A stretch of DNA of 58,963 bases from an uncultured Lachnospiraceae bacterium (GTDB taxonomy: Bacteria; Bacillota; Clostridia; Lachnospirales; Lachnospiraceae): NCBI GenBank assembly GCA_910586255.1, contig CAJUHR010000029.1, positions 1 through 58,963 of the forward strand, given 5' to 3'. Shown one piece after another: positions 34,485-43,559 of this stretch; the stretch's first letter is position 1; every line of letters starts with the position of its first letter. The position numbers were made by a program, and so were the translations under genes. The notes beneath the pieces are model-generated. The model saw only the letters and a program-made list of their open reading frames with translations, did no database searches and was not told the DNA's origin.

Positions 34485-34513
34485 TTGTTACAAAGCCAAT
34501 TTCCTGCTATAAT
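34485..34513 (+). promoter_or_regulatory. promoter of the gdpP-rplI(-dnaB) unit
   Basis: TTGTTA, a 17-base spacer and TATAAT, about 80 bases before gdpP. Confidence 0.7.
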
Positions 34514-34594
34514 CTATTGTGTGCAGATGTTTAAGAAGTATATGGCAGGCGTAGTCCCGGCAGGGGCTTTGCCTCATCACAAGGAGACAGATAA

Positions 34595-36634
34595 ATGAAA
34601 GAAACAGTAAAAGTAAGAGGCCAGCTAAGGCAATATCTCTCCTGGCCGCTTCTTCTCTCCCTGTTTCTGATCTTTGGAAACATAGGAGTAACAGCCGTAA
34701 GCAAGGCTGGCGGACTGGTGCTATTTCCCTTTACCTTATGCTATATGGCAATCGCTGCCTGGATATACCTGTACCGCAGAAGATACATTTTAAGGGGACT
34801 GGTGGAATTTTCCGCCGAATATGCGTGGATTCAGAAGCAGCTTTTGTCAGAAATGGCTGTTCCCTACGGTCTGGCAGACGAGGAGGGACGGCTCTTGTGG
34901 ATCAATGATGCCTTTCAGGAGATTCTGACCGAAAAGAAGTCCTTGCGGAAAAATCTCCTCACCATATTTCCGGAGGTTACAAAGGCGGATTTGTCTGCCG
35001 AGGAGGCTGCCCAGATTCACACTACGTACCAAAGCCGCAAATTCCGCATCGATATCCGGCCGGTCTATGTAGCAGGGGACGAGGATGACGAGAATGCAAT
35101 CGTTGCGGACAATCAGAAGATGTTGGCAGTCTATCTGTTTGACGAGACGGAGATTCTTCGATATCGGCAGGAGATCACCGATGAAAAAATGGTGGCCGGT
35201 CTGATCTATCTGGATAACTACGAGGAGGCTTTAGAGAGTGTGGAGGAAGTGCGCCGCTCTCTTCTGACTGCCCTGATTGACAGGAAGATTAACAAATATA
35301 TCGGCGCTATGGACGGAGTTGTAAAAAAGATTGAAAAAGATAAATATTTCTTCATGATCAAGCAGAAACACATGGAGCAGATACAGGAGGAACGATTCGG
35401 TATCCTGGAGGATGTGAAGGCAGTAAATATCGGTAATGAGATGGCTGTCACCTTAAGTATCGGTATCGGTATGGACGGGGAGAGCTACAGCCAGAATTAC
35501 GAATATGCCCGCATTGCCATTGACATGGCCTTGGGCCGGGGCGGAGATCAGGCGGTGGTAAAGGATGGCGGCAGGATCCAGTACTATGGCGGCAAATCTC
35601 AGCAGCTGGAAAAGGCCACCCGGGTGAAGGCGCGGGTGAAGGCCCATGCGCTGCGGGAGCTGATGGAGACGAAGGACCGTTTGCTGATCATGGGACATAA
35701 GCTTGGGGATATTGATTCCTTTGGCTCGGCTATCGGAATCTACCGGATTGCCACCTCCCTGAACAAAAAATCCCACATTGTTATCAATGAGGTGACCACG
35801 TCCGTCCAGCCTATGATGGACCGCTTCCTGAATAATCCCGAATACCCGGAGGACTTATTCTTAAACGGCGCCCAGGCAGCAGAACTGGTAGATAATAATA
35901 CCATGCTGGTGGTGGTGGATGTAAACCGCCCCAGCATTACCGATGCCCCGGAGCTTCTCCATATGGTAAAGACCATTGTGGTTCTGGACCATCACCGCCA
36001 GAGCAGCGAGGTGATTACCAACGCGGTGCTCTCCTATGTGGAGCCCTACGCATCCTCTGCCTGCGAGATGGTGGCGGAGGTGCTTCAGTATATTGCCGAT
36101 GATATTAAGATAAAATCGGCGGAGGCGGATGCCATGTACGCCGGCATTGTCATTGACACTTTAAATTTTACCAACCAGACCGGTGTGAGGACCTTTGAGG
36201 CAGCCGCTTACCTGCGGCGTAATGGAGCAGATGTGACACGGGTGCGCAAGCTGTTTCGGGATGATATGGCCGAGTACAAGGCCAGGGCCTCGGCCATCAC
36301 CTCGGCGGAGGTCTACCGGGATGCGTTTTCCATCGGGGTCTGCCCGGCGGAGGGCCTTCAGAGCCCCACGATTGTGGGAGCCCAGGCGGCCAATGAGCTG
36401 TTGGATATTAAGGGAATCAAGGCATCGGTGGTGCTGACCAAATATCATGAGAAGATTTATCTTAGCGCCCGCTCCATTGATGAGGTCAATGTCCAGGTCA
36501 TGATGGAGCAGTTAGGAGGAGGCGGCCACCGGACCGTTGCCGGGGCCCAGCTGGAGGGGGTTACCATTGAGGAGGCCAGAGGCCGCATCAAAGAAGTGAT
36601 TGATAATATGCTTTTGAAAGGAGATATATCATAA
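34595..36634 (+). CDS. gdpP: cyclic-di-AMP phosphodiesterase GdpP
   Basis: A 679-residue membrane enzyme that cleaves c-di-AMP. Two N-terminal helices (15-34, 41-60) are followed by a PAS domain (80-185), a degenerate GGDEF domain (200-330) that lacks the GGDEF motif, and the DHH/DHHA1 catalytic part. The latter has MGHKLGDIDSFGSAIG and the DHH triplet at 465-467 and ends with GGGGHRTVAGAQ. This is the normal GdpP/YybT domain order and length. The stop codon shares a base with the rplI start (TAATG). The gdpP-rplI-dnaB order is conserved across Firmicutes. It would set c-di-AMP levels for osmotic and wall homeostasis. Confidence 0.95.
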   Translation: MKETVKVRGQLRQYLSWPLLLSLFLIFGNIGVTAVSKAGGLVLFPFTLCYMAIAAWIYLYRRRYILRGLVEFSAEYAWIQKQLLSEMAVPYGLADEEGRLLWINDAFQEILTEKKSLRKNLLTIFPEVTKADLSAEEAAQIHTTYQSRKFRIDIRPVYVAGDEDDENAIVADNQKMLAVYLFDETEILRYRQEITDEKMVAGLIYLDNYEEALESVEEVRRSLLTALIDRKINKYIGAMDGVVKKIEKDKYFFMIKQKHMEQIQEERFGILEDVKAVNIGNEMAVTLSIGIGMDGESYSQNYEYARIAIDMALGRGGDQAVVKDGGRIQYYGGKSQQLEKATRVKARVKAHALRELMETKDRLLIMGHKLGDIDSFGSAIGIYRIATSLNKKSHIVINEVTTSVQPMMDRFLNNPEYPEDLFLNGAQAAELVDNNTMLVVVDVNRPSITDAPELLHMVKTIVVLDHHRQSSEVITNAVLSYVEPYASSACEMVAEVLQYIADDIKIKSAEADAMYAGIVIDTLNFTNQTGVRTFEAAAYLRRNGADVTRVRKLFRDDMAEYKARASAITSAEVYRDAFSIGVCPAEGLQSPTIVGAQAANELLDIKGIKASVVLTKYHEKIYLSARSIDEVNVQVMMEQLGGGGHRTVAGAQLEGVTIEEARGRIKEVIDNMLLKGDIS

Positions 36635-37080
36635 TGGAAATCGTATTGTTGGAGGATGTTAAAGCCTTAGGGAAAAAGGGCCAGATTGTCAAGGTCAATG
36701 ACGGCTATGCCCGCAACTTTATTTTGCCAAAAAAGCTGGGGGTGGAGGCTACCTCTAAAAACCTCAATGATTTGAAACTTAAGAAGGCAAATGAGGAGAA
36801 GCTGGCGGCACAGCAGCTGGCGGCCGCCAGGGAGCTGGCCGAGAAGATCGGGAAGCTTTCCGTGACACTGTCCATGAAGGCCGGAGATAACGGAAAGGCC
36901 TTTGGTTCAATTTCCGGTAAGGAGATTGCAGCAGCAGCGGCAGACCAGCTGCAGTTGGAGATTGATAAGAAGAAGCTGGTTCTTCCGGAGCCTCTTAAGA
37001 CCTTTGGAACCCACCAGGTTCCCATAAAGCTGCACAGGGATGTAACGGCAAATCTGGCAGTAAAGATTGTGGAAGCATAA
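36634..37080 (+). CDS. rplI: 50S ribosomal protein L9
   Basis: 148 residues beginning MEIVLLEDVKALGKKGQIV with the L9 signature NDGYARNFILPKKLG. An N-terminal RNA-binding domain, a long connecting helix and a C-terminal domain ending in KLHRDVTANLAVKIVEA are all present. It overlaps gdpP by one base and uses a GAAAGGAG ribosome site within it. A short GC-rich terminator follows before dnaB. Confidence 0.97.
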   Translation: MEIVLLEDVKALGKKGQIVKVNDGYARNFILPKKLGVEATSKNLNDLKLKKANEEKLAAQQLAAARELAEKIGKLSVTLSMKAGDNGKAFGSISGKEIAAAAADQLQLEIDKKKLVLPEPLKTFGTHQVPIKLHRDVTANLAVKIVEA

Positions 37081-37085
37081 GACAG

Positions 37086-37106
37086 GCCCCGCTTGGCGGG
37101 GCTTTC
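37086..37106 (+). terminator. short GC-rich hairpin after rplI
   Basis: GCCCCGC-TTG-GCGGGGC followed by TTTCT. It may reduce but probably does not stop read-through into dnaB, for which no separate promoter was seen. Confidence 0.6.
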
Positions 37107-37134
37107 TGCTGTAAGAGAAAGGGACAAAAGAAAT

Positions 37135-38466
37135 ATGGATGAAGCTTTGATGAAGAGAGTGCTTCCCCACAGCATAGAGGCAGAGCAGTCAGTGATCGGC
37201 TCCATGCTGATGGATAAGGACGCGATCATTGCCGCCTCGGAGATCTTGTCAGAGGAGGATTTTTACCAGAGAGCCTATGGAGTTATGTTTGGGGCAATGA
37301 CAGAGCTGTTTAATGAAGGCAAGCCCGTTGACTTGGTGACGCTTCAGGATCGCTTAAAGGAAAAGGATGTGCCTCCGGAGGTCAGCAGTCTGGAGTTTGT
37401 CAAGGATATTATGACAACGGTGCCCACCTCTACAAATGCCAAATCCTATGCCAATATTGTGCAGGAAAAGGCTGTTCTCAGACGGCTGATCCGGGTGACT
37501 GAGGAGATTGCCAATACCTGTTATGCAGGGAAGGAACCCTTGGAGCAGATTCTGGGGGATACGGAGAAAGCCATATTTAATCTGTTGCAGAGCCGGGATT
37601 CTTCTGAGCTTGTTCCGATCCGTCAGGTTGCTCTGAATGTTCTGGAAAAAATCGAGATTGCCTCTAAAAACCCGGGGACCGTGACCGGTATCCCCACTGG
37701 CTTTATTGATCTGGATTACAAGACCTCCGGTATGCAGCCCTCGGATTTGGTGCTGATTGCAGCCCGTCCTTCCATGGGAAAAACGGCCTTTGTGTTAAAC
37801 CTGGTGGATCATGTGGCGGTGCGCAGGGGACAGCCCTGTATGGTTTTCAGCCTGGAGATGTCAAAAGAACAGCTGGTAAACCGTATGCTTTCCATGGAAT
37901 CCAATGTAGATTCCCAAAAGCTGCGGACGGGCAATCTGACAGACGCGGATTGGGATGCAGTGGTGGAGGGAATCGGCATTATCGGCAATTCCAAGCTGAT
38001 GATCGATGACACGCCGGGTATTTCCATTACGGAGCTTCGCTCCAAATGCAGAAAGATGAAGCTGGAATACGGCCTTAGCATGATTATCATAGACTATTTG
38101 CAGCTCATGTCCGGCAGCGGGCGCACCAGTGATAACCGGCAACAGGAGATTTCTGAGATATCCCGCTCCCTAAAGGCTTTGGCCAGGGAGATGAATGCGC
38201 CGGTGCTGGCCCTGTCCCAGTTGAGCCGCGCCTGTGAGACAAGACAGGATCACCGGCCCATGCTGTCGGATCTGAGAGAATCCGGCGCTATTGAGCAGGA
38301 TGCGGATGTGGTTATGTTTTTGTACCGGGATGACTATTATAATAAGGATACGGAGACACCGAACATTGCCGAGGTAATCATTGCCAAACAGAGAAACGGT
38401 CCAATTGGAACCATCAATCTTTTATGGCAGCCGGAATATACGAAATTTGTCAATCTGGCAAGATAG
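37135..38466 (+). CDS. dnaB: replicative DNA helicase
   Basis: A 443-residue hexameric helicase that unwinds DNA at the replication fork. The N-terminal primase-interacting domain starts PHSIEAEQSVIGSML; the RecA-like motor has Walker A RPSMGKTAF, the MIIIDYLQLMSG Walker B region and the C-terminal SDLRESGAIEQDADVV. No intein interrupts it. ATG 37135 is chosen because it matches the family N-terminus; an in-frame start at 37093 lies inside the terminator stem-loop. The last gene of the gdpP-rplI-dnaB group. Confidence 0.95.
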   Translation: MDEALMKRVLPHSIEAEQSVIGSMLMDKDAIIAASEILSEEDFYQRAYGVMFGAMTELFNEGKPVDLVTLQDRLKEKDVPPEVSSLEFVKDIMTTVPTSTNAKSYANIVQEKAVLRRLIRVTEEIANTCYAGKEPLEQILGDTEKAIFNLLQSRDSSELVPIRQVALNVLEKIEIASKNPGTVTGIPTGFIDLDYKTSGMQPSDLVLIAARPSMGKTAFVLNLVDHVAVRRGQPCMVFSLEMSKEQLVNRMLSMESNVDSQKLRTGNLTDADWDAVVEGIGIIGNSKLMIDDTPGISITELRSKCRKMKLEYGLSMIIIDYLQLMSGSGRTSDNRQQEISEISRSLKALAREMNAPVLALSQLSRACETRQDHRPMLSDLRESGAIEQDADVVMFLYRDDYYNKDTETPNIAEVIIAKQRNGPIGTINLLWQPEYTKFVNLAR

Positions 38467-38492
38467 AGAAGGCATGAAATGCAGAGAACAGA

Positions 38493-38525
38493 GGTAACAG
38501 TTCAATGGTTTATCTGAACTGTTAC
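38493..38525. repeat. perfect hairpin copy of the GTAACAGTTCA repeat
   Basis: GTAACAGTTCA (38493-38503) and TGAACTGTTAC (38515-38525) pair perfectly over 11 bases. Related arms are found at 3609, 6972 and 48464 and in the longer elements near 18.8 and 58.8 kb. Confidence 0.65.
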
Positions 38526-38530
38526 GAACA

Positions 38531-38580
38531 GAGGCAGCTGCCTGCGGCCGGGAGACTTTACAGGCAGCTGCTCCTTTTTA
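38531..38580. terminator. terminator between dnaB and the MerR gene
   Basis: GCAGCTGCCTG and CAGGCAGCTGC form a perfect 11-base stem followed by TCCTTTTTA. It serves the dnaB transcript and overlaps the end of the convergent MerR gene. Confidence 0.8.
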
Positions 38581-39255
38581 CAGCTTTTTTCCGCTTCGCC
38601 CGAATTTCCTCCTCTTGAAAAAAGGCAGCTTGGTGGCGGCAGCCTCTGCCTTTCCCTTGCTCTCCTTCTGATAGGCCCGAAGGGTTTCGTCCAGCGCCTT
38701 GAAGCGTTCCTCTGCCCGTTCGTCATTGACCCGCATCATATATTCCAATTCCTGTATCATTTTATCATTGACCTGACGGCTGATCTCATCACTTAAGGCT
38801 TCGTTGTTTTCCTGAATGGCCTGTCCCACAGCCCGACCGATAATCTGGTTCATGATTTGCTGAAACTGCTCCATTTTTTCAGGATTGACAGCAATGGATG
38901 TATTTTCCTGTTTCTGCACTGCCTTTAAATTAGCCACACCTTCCATCTCGTCCTCTGCACTTCCCTCTCTTAAAATATTTACTGCATTTTGCTCTAATAC
39001 CTGATCGGCGTTGATTTCCTCGCTGCCATCAATCATTTTTTTCAATACCTGTTCAATGGCTTTTAGCTGGTAGCCCTTTTCCTTTAATTCCTTTATCTTC
39101 TGAAACAGGCGGATATGTAATTCCGTGTAATAGCGATGGCTTTTTCCATTTCGCGGTATATCAAGCTGAAGCTCGTCCTCCCAGTAGCGAAGAACATGAG
39201 ATTCCACGCCCACCAACTTGCCGGCCTCCGATATGGAATAACGTGTCTTGTCCAT
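38578..39255 (-). CDS. MerR-type HTH protein with long coiled-coil tail
   Basis: 225 residues. The first 75 are a MerR winged helix (YSISEAGKLVGVESHVLRYWE, then RYYTELHIRLFQKIKELKEKGY). The remainder is helical with coiled-coil character (about 110-200) and ends in a basic cluster, FFKRRKFGRSGKK. There is no cysteine-rich ligand-binding tail as in metal-sensing MerR proteins. The design resembles RacA, the Bacillus chromosome-anchoring protein, but also some clostridial regulators, so the role is open. It is a single gene on the minus strand, convergent with dnaB. Confidence 0.75.
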   Translation of the reverse strand: MDKTRYSISEAGKLVGVESHVLRYWEDELQLDIPRNGKSHRYYTELHIRLFQKIKELKEKGYQLKAIEQVLKKMIDGSEEINADQVLEQNAVNILREGSAEDEMEGVANLKAVQKQENTSIAVNPEKMEQFQQIMNQIIGRAVGQAIQENNEALSDEISRQVNDKMIQELEYMMRVNDERAEERFKALDETLRAYQKESKGKAEAAATKLPFFKRRKFGRSGKKL

Positions 39256-39375
39256 TTTTTCCTCTCCTTATGTCTACAGTAACTATAACTTTACTACTAT
39301 TGTATGATGACAATTTCTGATTTATGACATAACATGAAAAAATTACACATTAATTTATACGTAAGAATTTTATTG

Positions 39376-39405
39376 TTGTAACCGGGTGGAAAGGCGTGTT
39401 AGAAT
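39376..39405 (+). promoter_or_regulatory. promoter of the NlpC/P60 lipoprotein gene
   Basis: TTGTAA, an 18-base spacer and TAGAAT, about 48 bases before the TTG start. Confidence 0.55.
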
Positions 39406-39452
39406 AGACCATATTCGACAAAAACCGAAAGCGGGAAAGAGAAGGTGGAATT

Positions 39453-41099
39453 TTGACAGAAGCGAGCAAAAGAGAGACTTTTAGAGGAAAAGGAAAATCT
39501 GCAGTCAATAGAAACATATGCGGCAGGCGTCTGGGGGTCCTTGCCCTGGCCATGAGTATGGTGGTCAGTCTGGCAGGATGCCAGAAGGAGACAGTGGAGG
39601 AGACTGAGGCAACCATACCTCATCTGGTGCTGGCGGATGAGACCCTAAGCCCCACAGAGGCGGATGAGACCGTTATGGCTCTGACTCCGGACGGGCCTAT
39701 TTTGCCCTCTGTGGAAGGGGTTGAGGCCGAGTATACGGACCCGATTCCGGATTACCTGCGCCAGGGAATGAGACATCCGGTGGTGGTTCAGCTTCAGGAG
39801 CGGCTTATGATGCTGGGGTTCATGGATACGGACGAGCCTACAGATCTGTACGGAGATGTGACGATCAATGCGGTGAAGGTTTACCAGAGGCAGAATAAGC
39901 TGGCTCAGGACGGGGTGGTGGGACCCAATACCCTGAAGGCGATTCTTTCACCGGAAGCTAAATACTATGCGGCTCAGAAGGATGACGATGGGGACGATAT
40001 TGGCCGGATCCAGCAGCGTCTCTATGAGCTGGGCTATCTGGCCACCGCAGACATGGTCACAGGTCATTTCGGGGACAGCACGGAGCTGGCAGTCAAAAAG
40101 ATGCAGGAGGTCAATGAACTGGATCAGGACGGCAAGGTGGGAAGAAAGACCATGAACCTTTTGTACAGTGAGGAGGTCAAGCCCAACATGCTTTCCTTTG
40201 GGGAGACCAGCGAGGTGGTGCTGGCGGCTCAGAAGCGGTTGAAGCTTTTGGGATATATGACCTCAGAGCCGGACGGCAACTACGGAAACGATACGGTTAT
40301 GGCTGTAAAGCAGTTCCAGTCAAGAAATGATCAGGTGGTTGACGGATATTTAGGCCCGTCCACCCGGCTGGCTCTTAACAGCGATACGGCAGTTCCCAAT
40401 GGTCTGCGGATTGGCGACAGCGGGGATACCATATCCAAGGTTCAGAATATGCTGAGTAAACTGGGATATATCAATGCTGCCAATGTAACCGGATATTACG
40501 GTGAGGTGACGGAAAATGCAGTAAAGCTGTTCCAGAGAACCAACAATCTGTCTGTAGACGGGGCGGTGGGCGCTCAGACCATGACCATGCTGACCAGTGG
40601 AAACGCAAAAAAGGCCCCCGCCAATGCACCCCGGCAGACCACAGGCGGCTCCTCCTCAAACAGGACCCAGTCAGGGGGAGGAAGCAGCACCAAAACTTCC
40701 GGAGGCAGCAGTGTACCCAGCACCGGCAGTGCCAGCGGCAGCGCCAGTTCCCTGCTTTCCGTGGCAAAGTCCAAGCTGGGATGCCCTTATGTGTGGGGGG
40801 CAAAGGGGCCCAATTCCTTTGACTGCTCCGGATTTGTCTACTGGTGCCTTAATCAGGTAGGAGTGCGTCAGAGCTATATCACCTCTTCAGGATGGCGAAG
40901 CGTGGGACGGTACACTAAGATTACCAGCTATTCCAACCTGCGGGCAGGAGATATTATCGTAGTCAGCGGGCATGTGGGAATCGTGGCGGAAGGGGGAACG
41001 GTTGTGGATGCCTCCTCGGGAAACGGTAAGGTGGTACATCGGTCCTTAAGCTCCTGGTGGCAGAGAAATTTTATCTGCGGCTGGCGTATTTTTGGATGA
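39453..41099 (+). CDS. lipoprotein with four peptidoglycan-binding domains and NlpC/P60 endopeptidase
   Basis: 548 residues. A lipobox (SLAGC, Cys43) directs it to the outer membrane face. Four PG_binding_1 repeats follow between about residues 106 and 379, each with the pattern LQxxLxxLGY...G..G..T..AVK.FQ...L..DG..G..T. A Ser/Gly/Thr-rich linker (380-435) leads to an NlpC/P60 cysteine peptidase with Cys458 in SFDCSGFVYW and the histidine in SGHVGIV. It would cut peptide stems in the cell wall, perhaps in growth or cell separation. The start is TTG after GAAGGTGG. A strong terminator follows. Confidence 0.9.
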   Translation: MTEASKRETFRGKGKSAVNRNICGRRLGVLALAMSMVVSLAGCQKETVEETEATIPHLVLADETLSPTEADETVMALTPDGPILPSVEGVEAEYTDPIPDYLRQGMRHPVVVQLQERLMMLGFMDTDEPTDLYGDVTINAVKVYQRQNKLAQDGVVGPNTLKAILSPEAKYYAAQKDDDGDDIGRIQQRLYELGYLATADMVTGHFGDSTELAVKKMQEVNELDQDGKVGRKTMNLLYSEEVKPNMLSFGETSEVVLAAQKRLKLLGYMTSEPDGNYGNDTVMAVKQFQSRNDQVVDGYLGPSTRLALNSDTAVPNGLRIGDSGDTISKVQNMLSKLGYINAANVTGYYGEVTENAVKLFQRTNNLSVDGAVGAQTMTMLTSGNAKKAPANAPRQTTGGSSSNRTQSGGGSSTKTSGGSSVPSTGSASGSASSLLSVAKSKLGCPYVWGAKGPNSFDCSGFVYWCLNQVGVRQSYITSSGWRSVGRYTKITSYSNLRAGDIIVVSGHVGIVAEGGTVVDASSGNGKVVHRSLSSWWQRNFICGWRIFG

Positions 41100-41136
41100 G
41101 CGGCAGAACCTGGGAAAAGATAGGAAAAAGAATGCA

Positions 41137-41170
41137 AAAACAGGACCTGGCAGTTTCAGGTCCTGTTTTG
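41137..41170 (+). terminator. strong rho-independent terminator
   Basis: AAAACAGGACCTG and CAGGTCCTGTTTT form a perfect 13-base stem with loop GCAGTTT, ending in a T run. It follows the NlpC/P60 gene. Confidence 0.85.
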
Positions 41171-41250
41171 TCAGTGCGTCCGGCGGGCGCGCATTCTAAA
41201 GGTGCTTCTGGAGCCACATATTTCAGGCATCCAAAGGGAAGCCTGCTGTA

Positions 41251-43551
41251 CTAACTCCCGCTCACAACGGGAAACCCGATCCGCGCCTTATACAGATCTC
41301 CGTCCACTAAAATCTCAAAGCTTCCGCCCTGAAGCTTGGTAAGGCTCTGGGCAATGGACAAGCCCAGTCCGCTCCCCTCTGTGGTTCGGGATACATCCCC
41401 CCGGACAAAGCGCTCGGTCAGATCCTCGGAGCTGACATTTAAGGGATGCTCAGAAACATTTTTAATAGTGAAATATGCATAACCATCTTCACAGGTAACC
41501 TCAGCAAATACGCGGCTGTGCTCCATGGCATATTTAAAAGCATTGTTGTAGAGATTTTCCAGAACCCGCCACAGATGTCTTCCATCGGCTTCAATAATCA
41601 CACTGTGATCCGGAAGCCGGGGAACCAGCTCCAGGCTTCTCTCCGCGTATTTTTCCTCAAATTCCCCGTTGGTCTGCCAGATCATTTCCACCAGATCCAG
41701 CCTGGCCATATCAAGCTTTAAAGTGCCTGAGCTTGCCTTGGACGCCTCTAAAAGATCCTCGGTTAAGGTCTTGAGGCGCTGGGATTTCTGGTCCAGAATA
41801 TTTAAGTACTCTGTCACGGCTTCATTCTGGATATGCTGCCGTTTGATCAGATCCACATAGTTGATAATGGAGGTCAGGGGAGTCTTTAGGTCGTGGGACA
41901 CATTGGTGATCAGATCTGCCTTTAAGCGTTCGCTTTTGACCTTCTCCTGGAGAGCATGCTCCAATCCTGTGCCGATCCGGTTGATCATTCGGGCAATTTC
42001 CAACTCCTTGCCGGACAAGCCTTCCAGCTCCATCTGATAGGAGGTATCGCCTCCTGCAATTTTTTCAATGGCCTCGGCTATTTTGTCCTCCTGCCGGGAG
42101 GAGAGAAACATCTTGTAAAAGGTCTGATAATCAATGGTTATCAAAGCTGGGATGAGAATCAGTACCGCCGCCTTGGCATAGGGGGATGACCAGCAAAGAA
42201 CCGCAAAGAAAACCAGCCCGGTGACGCCTATCTGTGCCAGTACAAAGGCCAGAAACAGGCAAATAAGGCGATGGCTGAAGGAACGGTATATAAAATACTG
42301 GTCAATAGTCTGCCATATATGGTACATCAGGCTGTTTGTCCAAAGCTGGCGGCACCGGTAACGGCGCAGCAGACTGAACAGAGAGATCATCACGCAGCCG
42401 TAGATGATAACCATGGACATCATCCGTTCCGCATAGTCCCAGGAGGCCCCCGCAACTAACAGATGGAGAATCCGATGTCCGAATTTTTCCCCAAGGAAGA
42501 TGGCAAACAGAGTAAAAATTCCGGCCAGCACAATAAAACATTCCGTGTAAATTTCATCGATGCCGGAGAGAGAACACACCGTATGGCTGCTGTCCTCATA
42601 TCCGGATACAAGAAACAGATAAATTAAGGTGATGATACATCCAAGGCATCCCAGGACCAAAGCCAGGATCCCTTCCAGAACCTGTTGGCGCAAATGTTCA
42701 TAGAGCCTTGCATTTTCTGCATAGATGTCATCCGCTGCATAGGAGGAATCTACGGCCACCAGAACATAATAATGCTCTGCGTCATAGAAATTGTTTCTTT
42801 CCATGGAGAAGGCCATATTGGCCGGAAGTTCTAAAAGGTTGGTCTCCACAATGGCCGAGTCATCATCCAGATAACAGAAGGGGCCGATGGATTTTAGCTG
42901 CTCTAAGGAGGAGCTGGCACTGTTCGTATACAGATAGACCTCATCCGGTCCGCCGTAATACTGGATCCGGAAATAAAGGTTTGACGGGTTGTCGATCATC
43001 CGGTAATGGACCTTGTAGTAATAGCCAAGGCAGGTCAAAACCTCCCGCGAAAGCTCCAGAAGGGAGGTGTAGGCATCTCCTGGTTCCGTAATCTGCTGAT
43101 CCGGCATATATGCCCGCCAGTTGATGCGGTAATCTCTGGCTGTGGAGGCATTGTTGTAAACCAAGGGATCGCTGACCACGTCAAAATTGTTATTCAGGTA
43201 AAATCCCTGGCTTCTGGCATAGCGGAGCACCTCCTCTAAGGTGTAGATAATCTCCGGTCCGTCTCCCCTGGTGACAGAGAACATCTGGCTGGACAGATCC
43301 AGAGAGCCCTCCTCCTCAAACACGTCCCGATAGGAGATGTACTTGAAAATACTGTCCAAATCCTTTTGAAATTGCGTCATAAATTGGGAAGAATCCTCAT
43401 AGGAGTGATCCCGAAGCCAGGACAGGCCGGAACCAGGTTCTGTATTTATGTACATAACACTGATTCCGCTGATGGCCAGAGCCAAAAAAATCATATGAAG
43501 AAAAACAGCAATATTTTTCTTGAGCTGTAAGGAATATTTTTTTAACTTCAT
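41251..43551 (-). CDS. membrane sensor histidine kinase
   Basis: 766 residues. One N-terminal helix (15-33) is followed by an extracellular sensor region of about 250 residues and several further helices (about 290-460). The cytosolic part has the H-box SNVSHDLKTPL with phospho-acceptor His553, the N-box NLYNNAFKYAM and the G-box GSGLGLSIAQSL. Together with the response regulator encoded eight bases upstream it forms a two-component system. The multi-helix sensor half fits the type found near wall-stress or antibiotic-sensing systems, but its ligand is unknown. The initiating ATG has an AGGAGC ribosome site. Confidence 0.9.
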   Translation of the reverse strand: MKLKKYSLQLKKNIAVFLHMIFLALAISGISVMYINTEPGSGLSWLRDHSYEDSSQFMTQFQKDLDSIFKYISYRDVFEEEGSLDLSSQMFSVTRGDGPEIIYTLEEVLRYARSQGFYLNNNFDVVSDPLVYNNASTARDYRINWRAYMPDQQITEPGDAYTSLLELSREVLTCLGYYYKVHYRMIDNPSNLYFRIQYYGGPDEVYLYTNSASSSLEQLKSIGPFCYLDDDSAIVETNLLELPANMAFSMERNNFYDAEHYYVLVAVDSSYAADDIYAENARLYEHLRQQVLEGILALVLGCLGCIITLIYLFLVSGYEDSSHTVCSLSGIDEIYTECFIVLAGIFTLFAIFLGEKFGHRILHLLVAGASWDYAERMMSMVIIYGCVMISLFSLLRRYRCRQLWTNSLMYHIWQTIDQYFIYRSFSHRLICLFLAFVLAQIGVTGLVFFAVLCWSSPYAKAAVLILIPALITIDYQTFYKMFLSSRQEDKIAEAIEKIAGGDTSYQMELEGLSGKELEIARMINRIGTGLEHALQEKVKSERLKADLITNVSHDLKTPLTSIINYVDLIKRQHIQNEAVTEYLNILDQKSQRLKTLTEDLLEASKASSGTLKLDMARLDLVEMIWQTNGEFEEKYAERSLELVPRLPDHSVIIEADGRHLWRVLENLYNNAFKYAMEHSRVFAEVTCEDGYAYFTIKNVSEHPLNVSSEDLTERFVRGDVSRTTEGSGLGLSIAQSLTKLQGGSFEILVDGDLYKARIGFPVVSGS

Positions 43552-43559
43552 GATAGCTC

